Of a stretch of 53,127 bases of DNA, positions 9,419-18,736 are shown piece after piece (position 1 is the stretch's first letter; every line of letters starts with the position of its first letter). The notes below the pieces were generated by a model that saw only the letters and a list, made by a program, of their open reading frames with translations, had not been told where the DNA came from and did not search any database. Source of the DNA: a bacterium HR11 (GTDB lineage Bacteria; Acidobacteriota; HRBIN11); contig BEHN01000020.1 in NCBI GenBank assembly GCA_002898535.1, positions 1 through 53,127 on the forward strand. The letters are read 5' to 3'. Position numbers and translations under genes: made by a program.

Positions 9419-12400
9419 TTACAGGATGGGCCCCAACGCCAGGGACCACCGGCTCCGGCGCTCCCCGGGCCGGGCGTCCAGGAGATAGGCCCAGTCGAGT
9501 CGAATCAGACCGATGGGACTGTACAGCCGCAGGCCCACGCCGGCTGCCTCCCGGACGGCCGATAAGCTCAGTCGGATATCCGACGGCTTGGCGAACACAT
9601 TCCCCACGTCCAGGAAGCCGGCGACTCCGACGTACCGGTGAAGGCGTCGGGTCACTTCCAGGTTGACCAGGAGGAGGGCTTCACCGCCGTCGGGCGCCCC
9701 CAAAATGTCGCGGGGTCCCAGGGCGTCGGTCGGCAGACCCCGGAAGGACGTCGGCCCGCCGGCGAAGAAGCGCTCCGTCGAGAGCAGGACCGGCTCCGTG
9801 AGGGGGTACGCCAGGCCCAGGCGGAGGCCGCTCACGGCCGTCCAGGTCGGATAGTCCCACGACCAGTACCGCTGGCCCTGAAAAAAGAGCTTCACGTAAG
9901 GCGTATCGCTCTTCAGCCAGCCGGGCGCGTACTCGACGTCCATCGACAGGAAGTGGCCCCGGCCGGGAATGACCCGGGCGTCTCGCGTGTCCCACTGCAG
10001 GCCGGCCGCCAACCGCCGCAGGTGAATCCGAAAATCCAGGGGGACCTCCCGGATGTCCTTGTCCTGGTAGCGATACCGCAGGAGCCAGCCGGGTCGGACC
10101 TGGACGATCTGCTCGACCGACCACGTCTGCTCGGTCGTCTGGGCCGTCCGGTGCGCGCCGGTCTCCAGGCCCGTCCGGGACTCTTCGATTCGGTCGTTCA
10201 GGTAGAACACGTTCGTCTGGACCGGCCACCCCAAGAGGTGACCCCACCCGAGGCCGAGCCGCCACTGGCGCAGGGTCGTCTCGACCCGGGTCGGCTCCCC
10301 GAAGAGCACGTCCTCCTCTGTACGGCCGGCCCGTCCCAGGCGAAGGCCGACGAGGGCCTGAAGCCCCAGACCCACGGGGTCCCGGGTCTGACCCGTCAGC
10401 TCGCCCTGGAAGGGCGGCGACCCGCCCCGGCGGCTGATGAAGGCATACCGCAGGCCGCCGCCGAGCTGGAGCAGAGGCCGCGGCGTCCCCTCGATGCGGA
10501 CCCGCCGAGCGTCCGGCGGGCTCTCGGGGTCCTCGTAGACGCGCACCTGGTGAAAGATGCCCAGGGCCATGACCCGGCGGCGGGCCCGCTCGAGGTCGTC
10601 GGGCCGAATCCGTTGGCCCGGCCGCAGGCCGGCGAGCCGCTTCAACCACGGGGCGCGGACCGGCAGACCGCTGGCCTCGATGGACCCGAGATGATAGGCC
10701 GGCCCGGGCGTCACACGAACCCGAAGGAGGCCGTCTTCAGGTCGCCAAGTCCACCCCAACTCGGCTTTCGCATAGCCCCGCCGGACGAGACGCCGGCGGG
10801 CTTCCTCGATGAAGGGGCGGACCTCTTCGTCCGTATAGAGCCGGCGGGTCAAGCCTTGTAGGAACAAACCGACGGGGGCTACATCTGGCGGCAGGCCCTC
10901 GACCTCGACCCGCCGGATGAGGGCCGGCCGTAGGACGACCGTGACGGTCCCCCGGTCGCCCGACGGCTCAAAGACGGACCGCACGTCCACGAGGGACCAG
11001 CCCCGGTCGGCGGCCCATTCCCGCCACGCCCGTTCGCACACCCCCGGCCGGTGCTTCAGCCACCACCAGGCGGGCGCTCCGGCCAGGGCCGGCGTGCCCT
11101 GACAGGCCTGAGCCCACGCCGCCGGGTCTTGGATGGTCCGGACGACGTCTTCCGGCAGGCCCTCTCCGTCGACGACCTGCCAGGCCCATCGGACATCGGG
11201 TCGCCGGCGTTGGGCGACGCCCGTCCAGACGGTCTCGACAAGGATGGATTCAGCATTCTCGTGAACCCGTACCCGGACGGGGGGCGTGTCCCAGCCCTCA
11301 AATCGGGCCCATGCCGCCAGGGCCGCCTCCATGCAGGCCTGTCCCCAGACGACGAGTGTGTGGCCCTGCCAGCACGGATAGGCCCATCGGGCCGGCGGCG
11401 GGGGCGTCACGTCAGGCGGCCATCCCGTCCGGACCCACTCGAACCGGGGTCCCCGTCGGACCTGCACGTGGAGCCGGTATGTCGGCTCCGCCCCCGACCG
11501 GGGTTCCAGGAACCACAAGACCTGGGCCCCCCAGTAGCCCATCTGCTGAAGGGCCGCCTCCAAGCGCGGGACCTGCCCTTGGATGCGCCCCACGTCCAAG
11601 GACTGGCCGGCGCGAATCCCCAGCAGTTTTTCCGTCTGCGGACCCGACCACGGGCCGTCTCCGGCGACCCGGACCTCCGCGATGACGGTCCGGGTCGCCT
11701 TCGCCGGACCCCGGCCGGCCGTCCACCCCGGCGCGGCCGCCCGGGGATACACGAACTGGGGCAGGGCGCTGAGGACCCATGAGGCGTCATCGTTGCGGGC
11801 GACTCGAAGCTGAAACCAGGCCCACGGCTGGGCCGAGACAATCCACGTCTGACGGCTCGTATTCCGGGCGTCGATGGAAAACAGCGTGTTCAGCCATGGG
11901 AGGAACGAGCGCTGGACGGTGATCCGGGCCGTCGGGTCGACTTCCGTCCCGCCCGTCAGGGACTGGACGGACTGGACCTCAGCGACCGGCACCCCGACAG
12001 TGATCGCCTCGATGCCCAGCAGGCGCGTGACGGGCCGCAGGAGGCCGACGGCGGCTTGCCCGCCCAGGGACATCACCATCGCCTGGCCCACGGCTCGAAG
12101 GGACATAGACGTGTCCGCCTCCCCGGCCAGGACCTTCTCCCGCGGTGCGGGCACGGCCCCGCCGCCCGTGACGAGGGCCAGGATTTCCGTCTCCGGGAGT
12201 GGCGGATCCGAGGTCAATCGGAGCATCGGCTCGATCAGGGTCCCCGTGATACCGACCTGGATTCGGTAAGGCTCCCGCGTCGTCTCCGACGGGGGCACCG
12301 TCGTCTCCATCTGGAACTCGACCCGGGGCTCCCAGGGCGCCGTCTGCGTCCACAGGAGGCGGGCCTGCGTGAGGCGATACGTCCTCTGCTGGAACGTGAT

Positions 12401-15400
12401 GGTACCGCCCGGCTCGGCGGCCCACTCGCCGTCCACGACGGGCGCCGTGACGGGGCCCCGCACGGTCCACTCCCCGGAGGACCGCACGACGGCCAGGTTG
12501 TTCTGAATGTCCCAGCGGTCGACCCGCAGACGCACGTCCAGGTCCAGGGGGACGGCGACCGGACGGGCCGGCGTCTCCGGGGCGGGGCCCGCACGGGTCA
12601 GGAGCATCGGGAGCCGAATCGGGAGCGTGAACACGCCCTCCGGGACTCGGACCTCCCCGCGTAAGACCCACGGGGTCGAGCGCGTGTCCAGGTCGAGCCG
12701 GCCGTTCAGCGAGAGGGACCAGCCGCCGGCCCCCAGGATGAGCAGGTCCTCGGCCGTCCATCGGGCGACGGGCCACGCCCACCGCCGCCGGTCCCACCGC
12801 CATCCGCCCTGCCATTCCAAGCGCCAGCGTCCCCGGAGGCCCGCCGCTTCCAGAAAGCCGCGGACGTCTTCCAGGCCCCGGACCTGGGCCTGAAGACGCA
12901 CCGGGTGAAAGCGAAGGCCCCCTTCGGGTAGATACCATTCGCCGTCGTCCATCCGGACCTCGCCGACGACGAGGGGATGCGCCAGAGGGCCCGATACCTG
13001 GAGGCTCCCCCGGAGCGTCCCGGCGATGGGCCACCCGAACCACGGCCGCATGAACGCCAGGTCTAAGGGACCCTGCCACGTCGCCTGGACGGCCCAGTCC
13101 CGCCAGGCCTGGGGCCGAAGCCACGCCGACCAGCTCCTCTCTCCGACCGGGCCGACCTCGACCCGCAGATGAAGGGCCTGCTGATTGACCGTCAGGGGCG
13201 TCAGGTCCGCCGCCAGCCGGTCCGGCGTCCATTCGACCCGCAGGGGTGCCGATAGGCTCAGGACCGTCGCCGCATAGACCAGCTCCAGAGCGTGAACTTC
13301 GAGGCTCCACTGAGGTCGGGGCCGGTGGATGTAGGTCCACGTCAGGTCCAGCCGACCCGGGGCCAGCAACTGCTCGGGTTGCCACCACGTCAACCACGTG
13401 CCGGGCTCGCCGTTCTGCAATCGCAGACGGACCTGCCGGCCGTCGGCCTCCAGCTCCCAGACTTCATCGCCGCGGACCAGCCGACACGGGCCGCCTTCCG
13501 GGACCGCCGCGGCCCATCGGCCCCGGAGCGTACAGGCATCCATCGTGTAGCCGTGCGGGCCTCGGAGGGACGTGACGGTCAGCGTCCATCCGGACAGACC
13601 CGACCGCCATCGCTCGGGCAGGCGGACCGAACCGACGACCTCGCCCGTCCAGCCGGTCGCCTGGGGCCCGAAGGCCGCCAGGTCCGAGAGACGGACCCGG
13701 TGCGTGACGACCAAGCCGTCCGGTCCGCCCCGGACCTCCCCGTGACCCAACCGGCCGGACCAGGCGCCGGCCTCGACGCTTCGAATGCGGTCTGCATCGA
13801 GGACGACGCCGAGCGGCCGGTTCAGGGCCAGGAGAGGCGTTCCCTCGAACTGCCACTCGAAGCGGTCGAGTCGGACCTCGACGGCCTCCACGGGTCGGCC
13901 CAGCCGAGGCGGCCAATCGCCGTCCGCCCGCAGGCGGGCGCCGTAAGCCCACCGGTGGGCCTTGAAAGCGAGGCCATCCCGTTGAAGCGTGACGGCCAGG
14001 CTCCATCGGGCGGGTCCGGCCGGCGGACCCTGCCAGCGGGCCTCGGCCCGAAGGCCCGGGACCGGGGCTTCCATCCGCAGACGGTAGTCCAGGGCCTTGG
14101 GCGTTTCGATATGGAGGCTCAGGTCTCCCAAGGCTTGGCCGTCCCAGCGGACGTCCTGCCAAAGGATTTCCCCCGAGAGGCGGGGCGCATCCAAACGGCC
14201 GGCGCCCTGGAGTCTCCAGTCCAGACCCCCGTCTTGAAGCCGGACGTCGGCCCACCAGGCCCGGACGGTCGTCCGGCCCGTGATGGTCCATTCCAGACTC
14301 CCCTGACGTTCGTCCCACCGACCGATCGCCTCGGCCGTGACGAGGCCGTCCCGGACGTGGACGTGAAACCGCCAGACGGGTGCCGAGGCCCGTTCAATGC
14401 GGGCCTCCAGGATGCCGACGGTCTGCCACGAACCCGGCGCCGGTCCCCGGTACCGGAGCGGCGTCGTCCGGAGGGATACGGCGGAGGGACCCCACCGAAC
14501 GCCGACGCCCTGCAGGTCCAGCGTGGCCTCGGCGACGGTCCCTTCGACGGACGGGGTCGAAGCCGTCGGCCGCGGCGGCCATCCGAAAGGCCAGTCCCGG
14601 AGGCGCCCCTTTAGGTTCCACCGGAACGGCACGTCGGGGAAGCCTGTAAAGGTCAGGTCCCACGTGCTTTGATACCGACCGGCGGCCGAGCCCGTCTCGA
14701 TGTGGGCCTGACCCGTGACGCGACGACCCGCCTGCTGAAGGTGTCCCTCCTGTCGAACGTCGATGCCGGGAAGCCACGGCTTGTAGGCCAAAGTCATGGC
14801 GGCCGACCATCGGGCCTGCCAGCGGCGGCCGTCCGTCGTGCCCTCTGCCTCGACGCGCCATGGGTGGGGATGCCAGGCCAGGCCGGTCGGAAGCCGGTAA
14901 GACGGGAACCATGCGAGGACCTCGCGGACGGCCCGTTCGTGCCAGTCCCGGCCCGTCGCCTGAAGCCGCCAGGTCGCCGACCGCGTGTCGACGGACGCCT
15001 CGGCCCGGACGAGTTCATCCGGCGGCCCGGCTTTCGAAGCATCTGCACGGTCCAGGCTCAACCGAAAGACCCACCGGTCCGGCGTCGGGAGGGTCAGCGT
15101 CCCGGACTGCCGCCACAGGGCCATCGCCGTCGGCCAGGCGACTTCCCAACGGGCGTGGCCTCGGGTCGGAAGCGGCGCGCCCGTCGCGCCCTCGAGGTCG
15201 AGCTCGCCCGTCAGGCGCGGCGGCCGTCGCCAGCGTTCGGGCCATCGGTCGCCGACGCCGGGCCACAGAGCGTCCCACCGGGCCGAAAGCCGCCACGCTC
15301 CGCCCTGGACCGAAGCCTCGGCTTGCACGGGCGACCCCGCCGGGGATTCCAGACGGAGCCGGCATCGGGATTCGTCCGGTCGAACTCGGCAGTCCGCCCG

Positions 15401-16306
15401 GACCTGCCAGACGGCTCCGTCCGGTCCAAGGCTCGCCGTGAGGGAAATCGGGCGGCCCCCGGCCATGTCGGCCTGAAAGGTCCATCGGCGGGTCCAGAGG
15501 TCCCGGACGGCCACGCCCGTATAAGCTTCCCAGGCGGCCCACCGATCCATCCCGGCGGGGAGCGGCAGGAAGAGGTGGCCGTCCGCTCGGGCCTGCCAGA
15601 CGCCCGTGACCAGGTGGTAGTGGCCGGACCCGTGGACGCCCCACCCGCGGCCGTCGGGCGCATCATACCGGAGGTCTGTCTCGAAGGCGGCGTCCATCCG
15701 GGGATCGACCCGCACGTCGGCCGTCAGGACCAGGGGGGTCCACGTCGTCGCCTGCCATTGAAGGGTTCCCTCAATCCGGGTCTGAAACCGGTAGCCCGTG
15801 CCGTCGGGCATGGGGACGGTCGTGCCGTCCATCCGAACGGACCGAAGCTCGGCCGTCCACGTCCGCCAGGGGTCCTGGCCGGCGAGTCGGCCGGCATGGA
15901 CCACGAGGGTCGGCAACGGTTGGACCCAGGCGCCGCCGCCCCTGAGAGGCGGTACGTTCCATCGGTCCGGCGCCGTGCGGACGACCTGGAGGGTCGGCGC
16001 AAAGACCTCGACGCGCTGAAGGGGTTGGCGAAACCGCCACCACCGAAAGACGAGGTCCAGTCGTTCAATGGACAGGAAGGGCGGTGCTTCGGGACCTGAC
16101 CCGACGGCGAGGCCTTCCAGCGTGACACGCGTCCAGAAGGGGCTGGCCCGGAGGTCCCGCCACGTAACGAACCAGCCCCACGACCGCTGAAGGGCCTGCT
16201 GGACGACGTGGCGAACCCACCGGGCGAAAAGGGGCGAGTGGGAGAACCCAAGCAGGATGAAGAAAACTCCGACAATTAGGAGTGTGGTCCGTCCTATCCG
16301 ACGCAT
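9419..16306 (-). CDS. TamB-Omp85 single-chain fusion (TAM-like translocation/lipid transport)
   Basis: This 2295-residue open frame joins two proteins that are normally separate. Residues 7-28 are an uncleaved hydrophobic anchor. Residues about 35-1520 are TamB-like: beta-rich and repetitive, with the family-typical C-terminal region (about 1270-1510) including GGTITFQQRTYRL and ALVTGGGAVP. From about 1539 POTRA-like modules follow, including VIAEVRVAGDG, RRVEVEGLPP (about 1795) and LGSIEASGLPV (about 1870). A 16-strand-sized Omp85 barrel occupies about 1940-2295. The loop-6 VRGF equivalent is SFRGLPTDALGPRD. TamB (inner membrane) and TamA (outer-membrane Omp85) form the TAM complex in Proteobacteria, and TamB-family proteins are implicated in phospholipid transport. 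Here one chain would run from the inner to the outer membrane. No in-frame stop or frameshift is seen. The upstream ribosome site is weak, suggesting coupling to the DsbA-like gene. Confidence 0.9.
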   Translation of the reverse strand: MRRIGRTTLLIVGVFFILLGFSHSPLFARWVRHVVQQALQRSWGWFVTWRDLRASPFWTRVTLEGLAVGSGPEAPPFLSIERLDLVFRWWRFRQPLQRVEVFAPTLQVVRTAPDRWNVPPLRGGGAWVQPLPTLVVHAGRLAGQDPWRTWTAELRSVRMDGTTVPMPDGTGYRFQTRIEGTLQWQATTWTPLVLTADVRVDPRMDAAFETDLRYDAPDGRGWGVHGSGHYHLVTGVWQARADGHLFLPLPAGMDRWAAWEAYTGVAVRDLWTRRWTFQADMAGGRPISLTASLGPDGAVWQVRADCRVRPDESRCRLRLESPAGSPVQAEASVQGGAWRLSARWDALWPGVGDRWPERWRRPPRLTGELDLEGATGAPLPTRGHARWEVAWPTAMALWRQSGTLTLPTPDRWVFRLSLDRADASKAGPPDELVRAEASVDTRSATWRLQATGRDWHERAVREVLAWFPSYRLPTGLAWHPHPWRVEAEGTTDGRRWQARWSAAMTLAYKPWLPGIDVRQEGHLQQAGRRVTGQAHIETGSAAGRYQSTWDLTFTGFPDVPFRWNLKGRLRDWPFGWPPRPTASTPSVEGTVAEATLDLQGVGVRWGPSAVSLRTTPLRYRGPAPGSWQTVGILEARIERASAPVWRFHVHVRDGLVTAEAIGRWDERQGSLEWTITGRTTVRAWWADVRLQDGGLDWRLQGAGRLDAPRLSGEILWQDVRWDGQALGDLSLHIETPKALDYRLRMEAPVPGLRAEARWQGPPAGPARWSLAVTLQRDGLAFKAHRWAYGARLRADGDWPPRLGRPVEAVEVRLDRFEWQFEGTPLLALNRPLGVVLDADRIRSVEAGAWSGRLGHGEVRGGPDGLVVTHRVRLSDLAAFGPQATGWTGEVVGSVRLPERWRSGLSGWTLTVTSLRGPHGYTMDACTLRGRWAAAVPEGGPCRLVRGDEVWELEADGRQVRLRLQNGEPGTWLTWWQPEQLLAPGRLDLTWTYIHRPRPQWSLEVHALELVYAATVLSLSAPLRVEWTPDRLAADLTPLTVNQQALHLRVEVGPVGERSWSAWLRPQAWRDWAVQATWQGPLDLAFMRPWFGWPIAGTLRGSLQVSGPLAHPLVVGEVRMDDGEWYLPEGGLRFHPVRLQAQVRGLEDVRGFLEAAGLRGRWRLEWQGGWRWDRRRWAWPVARWTAEDLLILGAGGWSLSLNGRLDLDTRSTPWVLRGEVRVPEGVFTLPIRLPMLLTRAGPAPETPARPVAVPLDLDVRLRVDRWDIQNNLAVVRSSGEWTVRGPVTAPVVDGEWAAEPGGTITFQQRTYRLTQARLLWTQTAPWEPRVEFQMETTVPPSETTREPYRIQVGITGTLIEPMLRLTSDPPLPETEILALVTGGGAVPAPREKVLAGEADTSMSLRAVGQAMVMSLGGQAAVGLLRPVTRLLGIEAITVGVPVAEVQSVQSLTGGTEVDPTARITVQRSFLPWLNTLFSIDARNTSRQTWIVSAQPWAWFQLRVARNDDASWVLSALPQFVYPRAAAPGWTAGRGPAKATRTVIAEVRVAGDGPWSGPQTEKLLGIRAGQSLDVGRIQGQVPRLEAALQQMGYWGAQVLWFLEPRSGAEPTYRLHVQVRRGPRFEWVRTGWPPDVTPPPPARWAYPCWQGHTLVVWGQACMEAALAAWARFEGWDTPPVRVRVHENAESILVETVWTGVAQRRRPDVRWAWQVVDGEGLPEDVVRTIQDPAAWAQACQGTPALAGAPAWWWLKHRPGVCERAWREWAADRGWSLVDVRSVFEPSGDRGTVTVVLRPALIRRVEVEGLPPDVAPVGLFLQGLTRRLYTDEEVRPFIEEARRRLVRRGYAKAELGWTWRPEDGLLRVRVTPGPAYHLGSIEASGLPVRAPWLKRLAGLRPGQRIRPDDLERARRRVMALGIFHQVRVYEDPESPPDARRVRIEGTPRPLLQLGGGLRYAFISRRGGSPPFQGELTGQTRDPVGLGLQALVGLRLGRAGRTEEDVLFGEPTRVETTLRQWRLGLGWGHLLGWPVQTNVFYLNDRIEESRTGLETGAHRTAQTTEQTWSVEQIVQVRPGWLLRYRYQDKDIREVPLDFRIHLRRLAAGLQWDTRDARVIPGRGHFLSMDVEYAPGWLKSDTPYVKLFFQGQRYWSWDYPTWTAVSGLRLGLAYPLTEPVLLSTERFFAGGPTSFRGLPTDALGPRDILGAPDGGEALLLVNLEVTRRLHRYVGVAGFLDVGNVFAKPSDIRLSLSAVREAAGVGLRLYSPIGLIRLDWAYLLDARPGERRSRWSLALGPIL

Positions 16307-16416
16307 GAAAGCCGTTGGCCGACCCGAGTGACCACCGACGAACGACCGTCCTGATCAGTGAAGCCGGTGAGACCGCCTATCTGCCCGCCGGCCGACCTGC
16401 CTAAGACGGTGGCCCG

Positions 16417-17334
16417 TCACTTGGCATTGGCCAGGGCCATGTTGATGTACATCTTGAACTGGTCAAAGGGAATGGCGCCCGTGACGACCGCCCCGTTGAT
16501 GATAAAGGTCGGCGTCGAGCTCACGCCCAAGGCCTGCGCCTCATTCATGTCGGCCTCGACCTCGGGCCGGGTCTCCTCCTTGTCGAAGCAGGCCAGGAGC
16601 CGGTTCGTGTCCAGGTTCAGCTCCCGGGCGATCGCCTGAAAGCGATCTCGGAGGTTCTCGACCCGGATCTCGTTCTGACTCTGGAACAGGCGGCTGTGTA
16701 AGTCCCAGTAAGCCTTCGGATGATACTTGTGGACACACAGGGCGGCGATGGAAGCCTTGAAGGCCCAAGGGTGAATCGGGAGCGGGAACTGTTTGTAAAC
16801 GAACTTCACCTTATCGCCATACTGTTGCATCAGTTGGGGTTCGATCTGTTCGAAGGCCCGCCGGCAGAAGGGACACTGGTAGTCCGAGTACTCGACGACG
16901 ACGACCTTCGCATTGGGGTTCCCCTTAAAGGGGCGGCCGTCGAGCTTGATCTTGCTCATCCGCTCCTCGGCCCCCTCGGCGACCTTGGCCCACAAGGCCT
17001 TCTGGGGGTCCATCCGGAGGTCGTAGATGCAGTCCTGGCAAAGGATCAGGAAGCTCCCGTCCCGGCTGACGAACACCGCGCTCTCCTGCGATCGATTCTG
17101 GGCCGTGTAGGTCAGGACGACCCGATAGAAGGGCGCTCCTTTTTCCTCGGTGAAGGACTTCACCTGCAGGTCCTGGACCATGGGGAACATCGTTTTGATG
17201 TAGTTCACGACCTTCGCCTGGAGGTTTTCCGTATTCGGGGCCGACTTCTGCTGAGCGACCAGTAGGGAAGCCGTCAGCAGGCCGAGGCCGGCCACGCCGG
17301 CCGTCAGGCCGATCCATCGATAGCGTCGAAACAT
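16417..17334 (-). CDS. periplasmic DsbA-like thiol oxidoreductase
   Basis: This 305-residue exported thioredoxin-fold protein has a signal anchor at about residues 5-27. An N-terminal domain of about 90 residues contains a CQDC pair. The DsbA/DSBA_oxidored domain carries the active site C154-P-F-C157 (context YSDYQCPFCRR) and the cis-Pro loop STPTFIING. It is likely a disulfide oxidase or isomerase in the periplasm. The extra N-terminal domain resembles the arrangement of disulfide-interchange proteins with a dimerisation domain, but the match is uncertain. The start at 17334 has AGGAGG six bases upstream. It is the first gene of the minus-strand envelope cluster, directly before the TamB-Omp85 fusion, which has few cysteines; a folding link is only contextual. 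Confidence 0.88.
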   Translation of the reverse strand: MFRRYRWIGLTAGVAGLGLLTASLLVAQQKSAPNTENLQAKVVNYIKTMFPMVQDLQVKSFTEEKGAPFYRVVLTYTAQNRSQESAVFVSRDGSFLILCQDCIYDLRMDPQKALWAKVAEGAEERMSKIKLDGRPFKGNPNAKVVVVEYSDYQCPFCRRAFEQIEPQLMQQYGDKVKFVYKQFPLPIHPWAFKASIAALCVHKYHPKAYWDLHSRLFQSQNEIRVENLRDRFQAIARELNLDTNRLLACFDKEETRPEVEADMNEAQALGVSSTPTFIINGAVVTGAIPFDQFKMYINMALANAK

Positions 17335-17362
17335 CTGTGCCTCCTGGAAGAGTTTCCCGGGG

Positions 17363-17391
17363 ATCATATCAGAGGTCGGCACCGCGGGCAA
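17363..17391 (-). promoter_or_regulatory. promoter for the dsbA-like/tamB cluster
   Basis: Reading the minus strand, TTGCCC (17391-17386) and TATGAT (17368-17363) are separated by 17 bases. Transcription would start about 20 bases before the ribosome site of the DsbA-like gene. The -35 box is weak (4/6) and the -10 box is good (5/6). Confidence 0.5.
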
Positions 17392-17559
17392 ACGGGCCCG
17401 TCACGCCGACGGCAGAAAGCGCCGAGCGCCCGCCGTCGTACAGGCGGCTGGCTTCAAATAGACCCATCGGGTGTGCAAAATAGGGGTCGGGAACCGACTG
17501 TCCGGTGTGGGGTCTTGCCCGTCGGCCGACCCATCCCGGATGCTCCACCGGAGGGCTGA

Positions 17560-18315
17560 ATGCCGGTCCGCCGTCGGGGCGACGTCACCGGCGCGTTTCG
17601 GGACCGGTGGGCCGTCATCACGGGGGCCTCGAGTCCCGTCGGACTCGCCGTTGCGGCGCATCTGATGAGCGTGCACGGGATGCGGGGGGTCCTGCACTGC
17701 CGGGTCCGCCGCCGTCCCCTCGTCCAGTTGGTCGAGCGCCTCCGCCGGGAGGGGCTCGACGTCCCCGTCCTGATCACGCAGGCCGACCTGGCCGATCCCC
17801 GGGCCCTGGACCGGTGGATCGCCCGCGTCCGCCGACAGGTCGATCGGGTGGGCGTCCTCTTTTTCAATGCCGCCGACTTTTACAAGACCCCCTGGGCCCA
17901 GATGAAGTGGCGGGACTTCCTCCGTATGATGGTCCTGCACGGGTGGGCCCCCCTTCGAATCGTTCAGAAGCTCTATGAGAAGATGGAGCCGCCCGCCCGG
18001 GTCATCTTCATGACCGACGCCGGCATCGAGCAGGGCTACCCGGCGTATGCGGCCTACACGGCCTCGAAGGCCGTCATGGCCCACTGGACCCGTCTGTTGG
18101 CCCGGGTCCTGTCCCCGTGGATCACCGTCCACGCCATCGCTCCCTACTGGATCCGCCGGGAAGACGAGGCCTCGGAACCGGTCCTCTCTCGCATCGCCCG
18201 GGGGGAACCGGCTTCCCTGGCGGCCCTCCTGCGGGCCGTGGACCTCATCCTCGAGGGCGGCGGCGCCATGACGGGCCAGGTCCTGTGGATGGACAGCGGC
18301 CGTTGGCTGGGATGA
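17560..18315 (+). CDS. short-chain dehydrogenase/reductase (SDR)
   Basis: This 251-residue NAD(P)-dependent oxidoreductase has a Rossmann fold. The cofactor loop TGASSPVG lies at residues 21-28, the NAA motif is present in LFFNAADF, and the catalytic Y166-T-A-S-K170 follows a TDAG strand. The variation from TGxxxGxG and the N-terminal RRR suggest NADP use, by inference. It resembles pteridine/enoyl-ACP-reductase-like SDRs, but the substrate cannot be assigned. GGAGGG lies just before the ATG. It is divergent from the DsbA-like gene. A possible weak promoter with boxes TTCAAA and CAAAAT spaced by 17 lies upstream in the 225-bp gap. Confidence 0.85.
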   Translation: MPVRRRGDVTGAFRDRWAVITGASSPVGLAVAAHLMSVHGMRGVLHCRVRRRPLVQLVERLRREGLDVPVLITQADLADPRALDRWIARVRRQVDRVGVLFFNAADFYKTPWAQMKWRDFLRMMVLHGWAPLRIVQKLYEKMEPPARVIFMTDAGIEQGYPAYAAYTASKAVMAHWTRLLARVLSPWITVHAIAPYWIRREDEASEPVLSRIARGEPASLAALLRAVDLILEGGGAMTGQVLWMDSGRWLG

Positions 18316-18360
18316 GGACCTGCAAGGGCATCTGGGAAGGCTAAGCATCCACCCCCGTCC

Positions 18361-18594
18361 TTACAGGCGGGTTTCGGATCTTCCATTCTCCCCATTCCCC
18401 ATTCCCCATTCCTCATTCGATTCGACCTCCCGTCCGCAGGCGGGGCATCGGGTTCGCCGCGGGGAGACCGGCCATTCGGCGCCACAGTCGGGGCACTCGA
18501 CCCGCACGGGGGCTCCACACTGGAAGCAGAAGCGGGCCCCGTAAGGAAGGAATTCTCCGCACGCCGGGCACACGGGCGGGGCTTCATGGAGCAT
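18361..18594 (-). CDS. double zinc-ribbon protein with repeat-derived tail
   Basis: This 77-residue protein has four CxxC knuckles (C9/C12, C23/C26, C34/C37, C50/C53), which make two zinc ribbons of the kind found in bacterial membrane- or nucleic-acid-associated adaptor proteins. After residue 57 the sequence (NEEWGMGNGENG) is the translation of a period-7 CCCCATT array at about 18383-18420, so the natural C-terminus may have been replaced or extended by repeat DNA. It lies downstream of the unknown helical protein at 18737-19240 on the same strand. Function unknown. Confidence 0.75.
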   Translation of the reverse strand: MLHEAPPVCPACGEFLPYGARFCFQCGAPVRVECPDCGAEWPVSPRRTRCPACGREVESNEEWGMGNGENGRSETRL

Positions 18595-18599
18595 GGCCG

Positions 18600-18700
18600 T
18601 TCATCCCGTAAGAATCCTGATCGAATCGGCTTTTTCGGCCCTTCGAGAAAGGCGATTGAGCAAATGGCGAATCGCGAGCGGCGAGTAGCGAATGGTCTGT
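18600..18700. repeat. dispersed repeat copy (minus strand) plus period-7 GGCGAAT array
   Basis: Positions 18600-18647, read on the minus strand, match the subtype of the dispersed repeat with GAAGGG, GGAAAAAGCCGA and GGATTCT blocks. Positions 18649-18696 hold heptads of GGCGAAT/GGCGAGT. The same heptad word recurs inside the metallopeptidase gene at about 23.85 kb. Confidence 0.65.
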
Positions 18701-18736
18701 GGCCTGGAGTCCGGGTCGGTACCGAACCCCCCCCCT

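Noticed and set aside
11979-16099. Several 280-480-residue open frames on both strands within the TamB-Omp85 gene
   Set aside because: Their products are Pro/Gly/Arg-rich shadows of the real minus-strand frame and show no domains.
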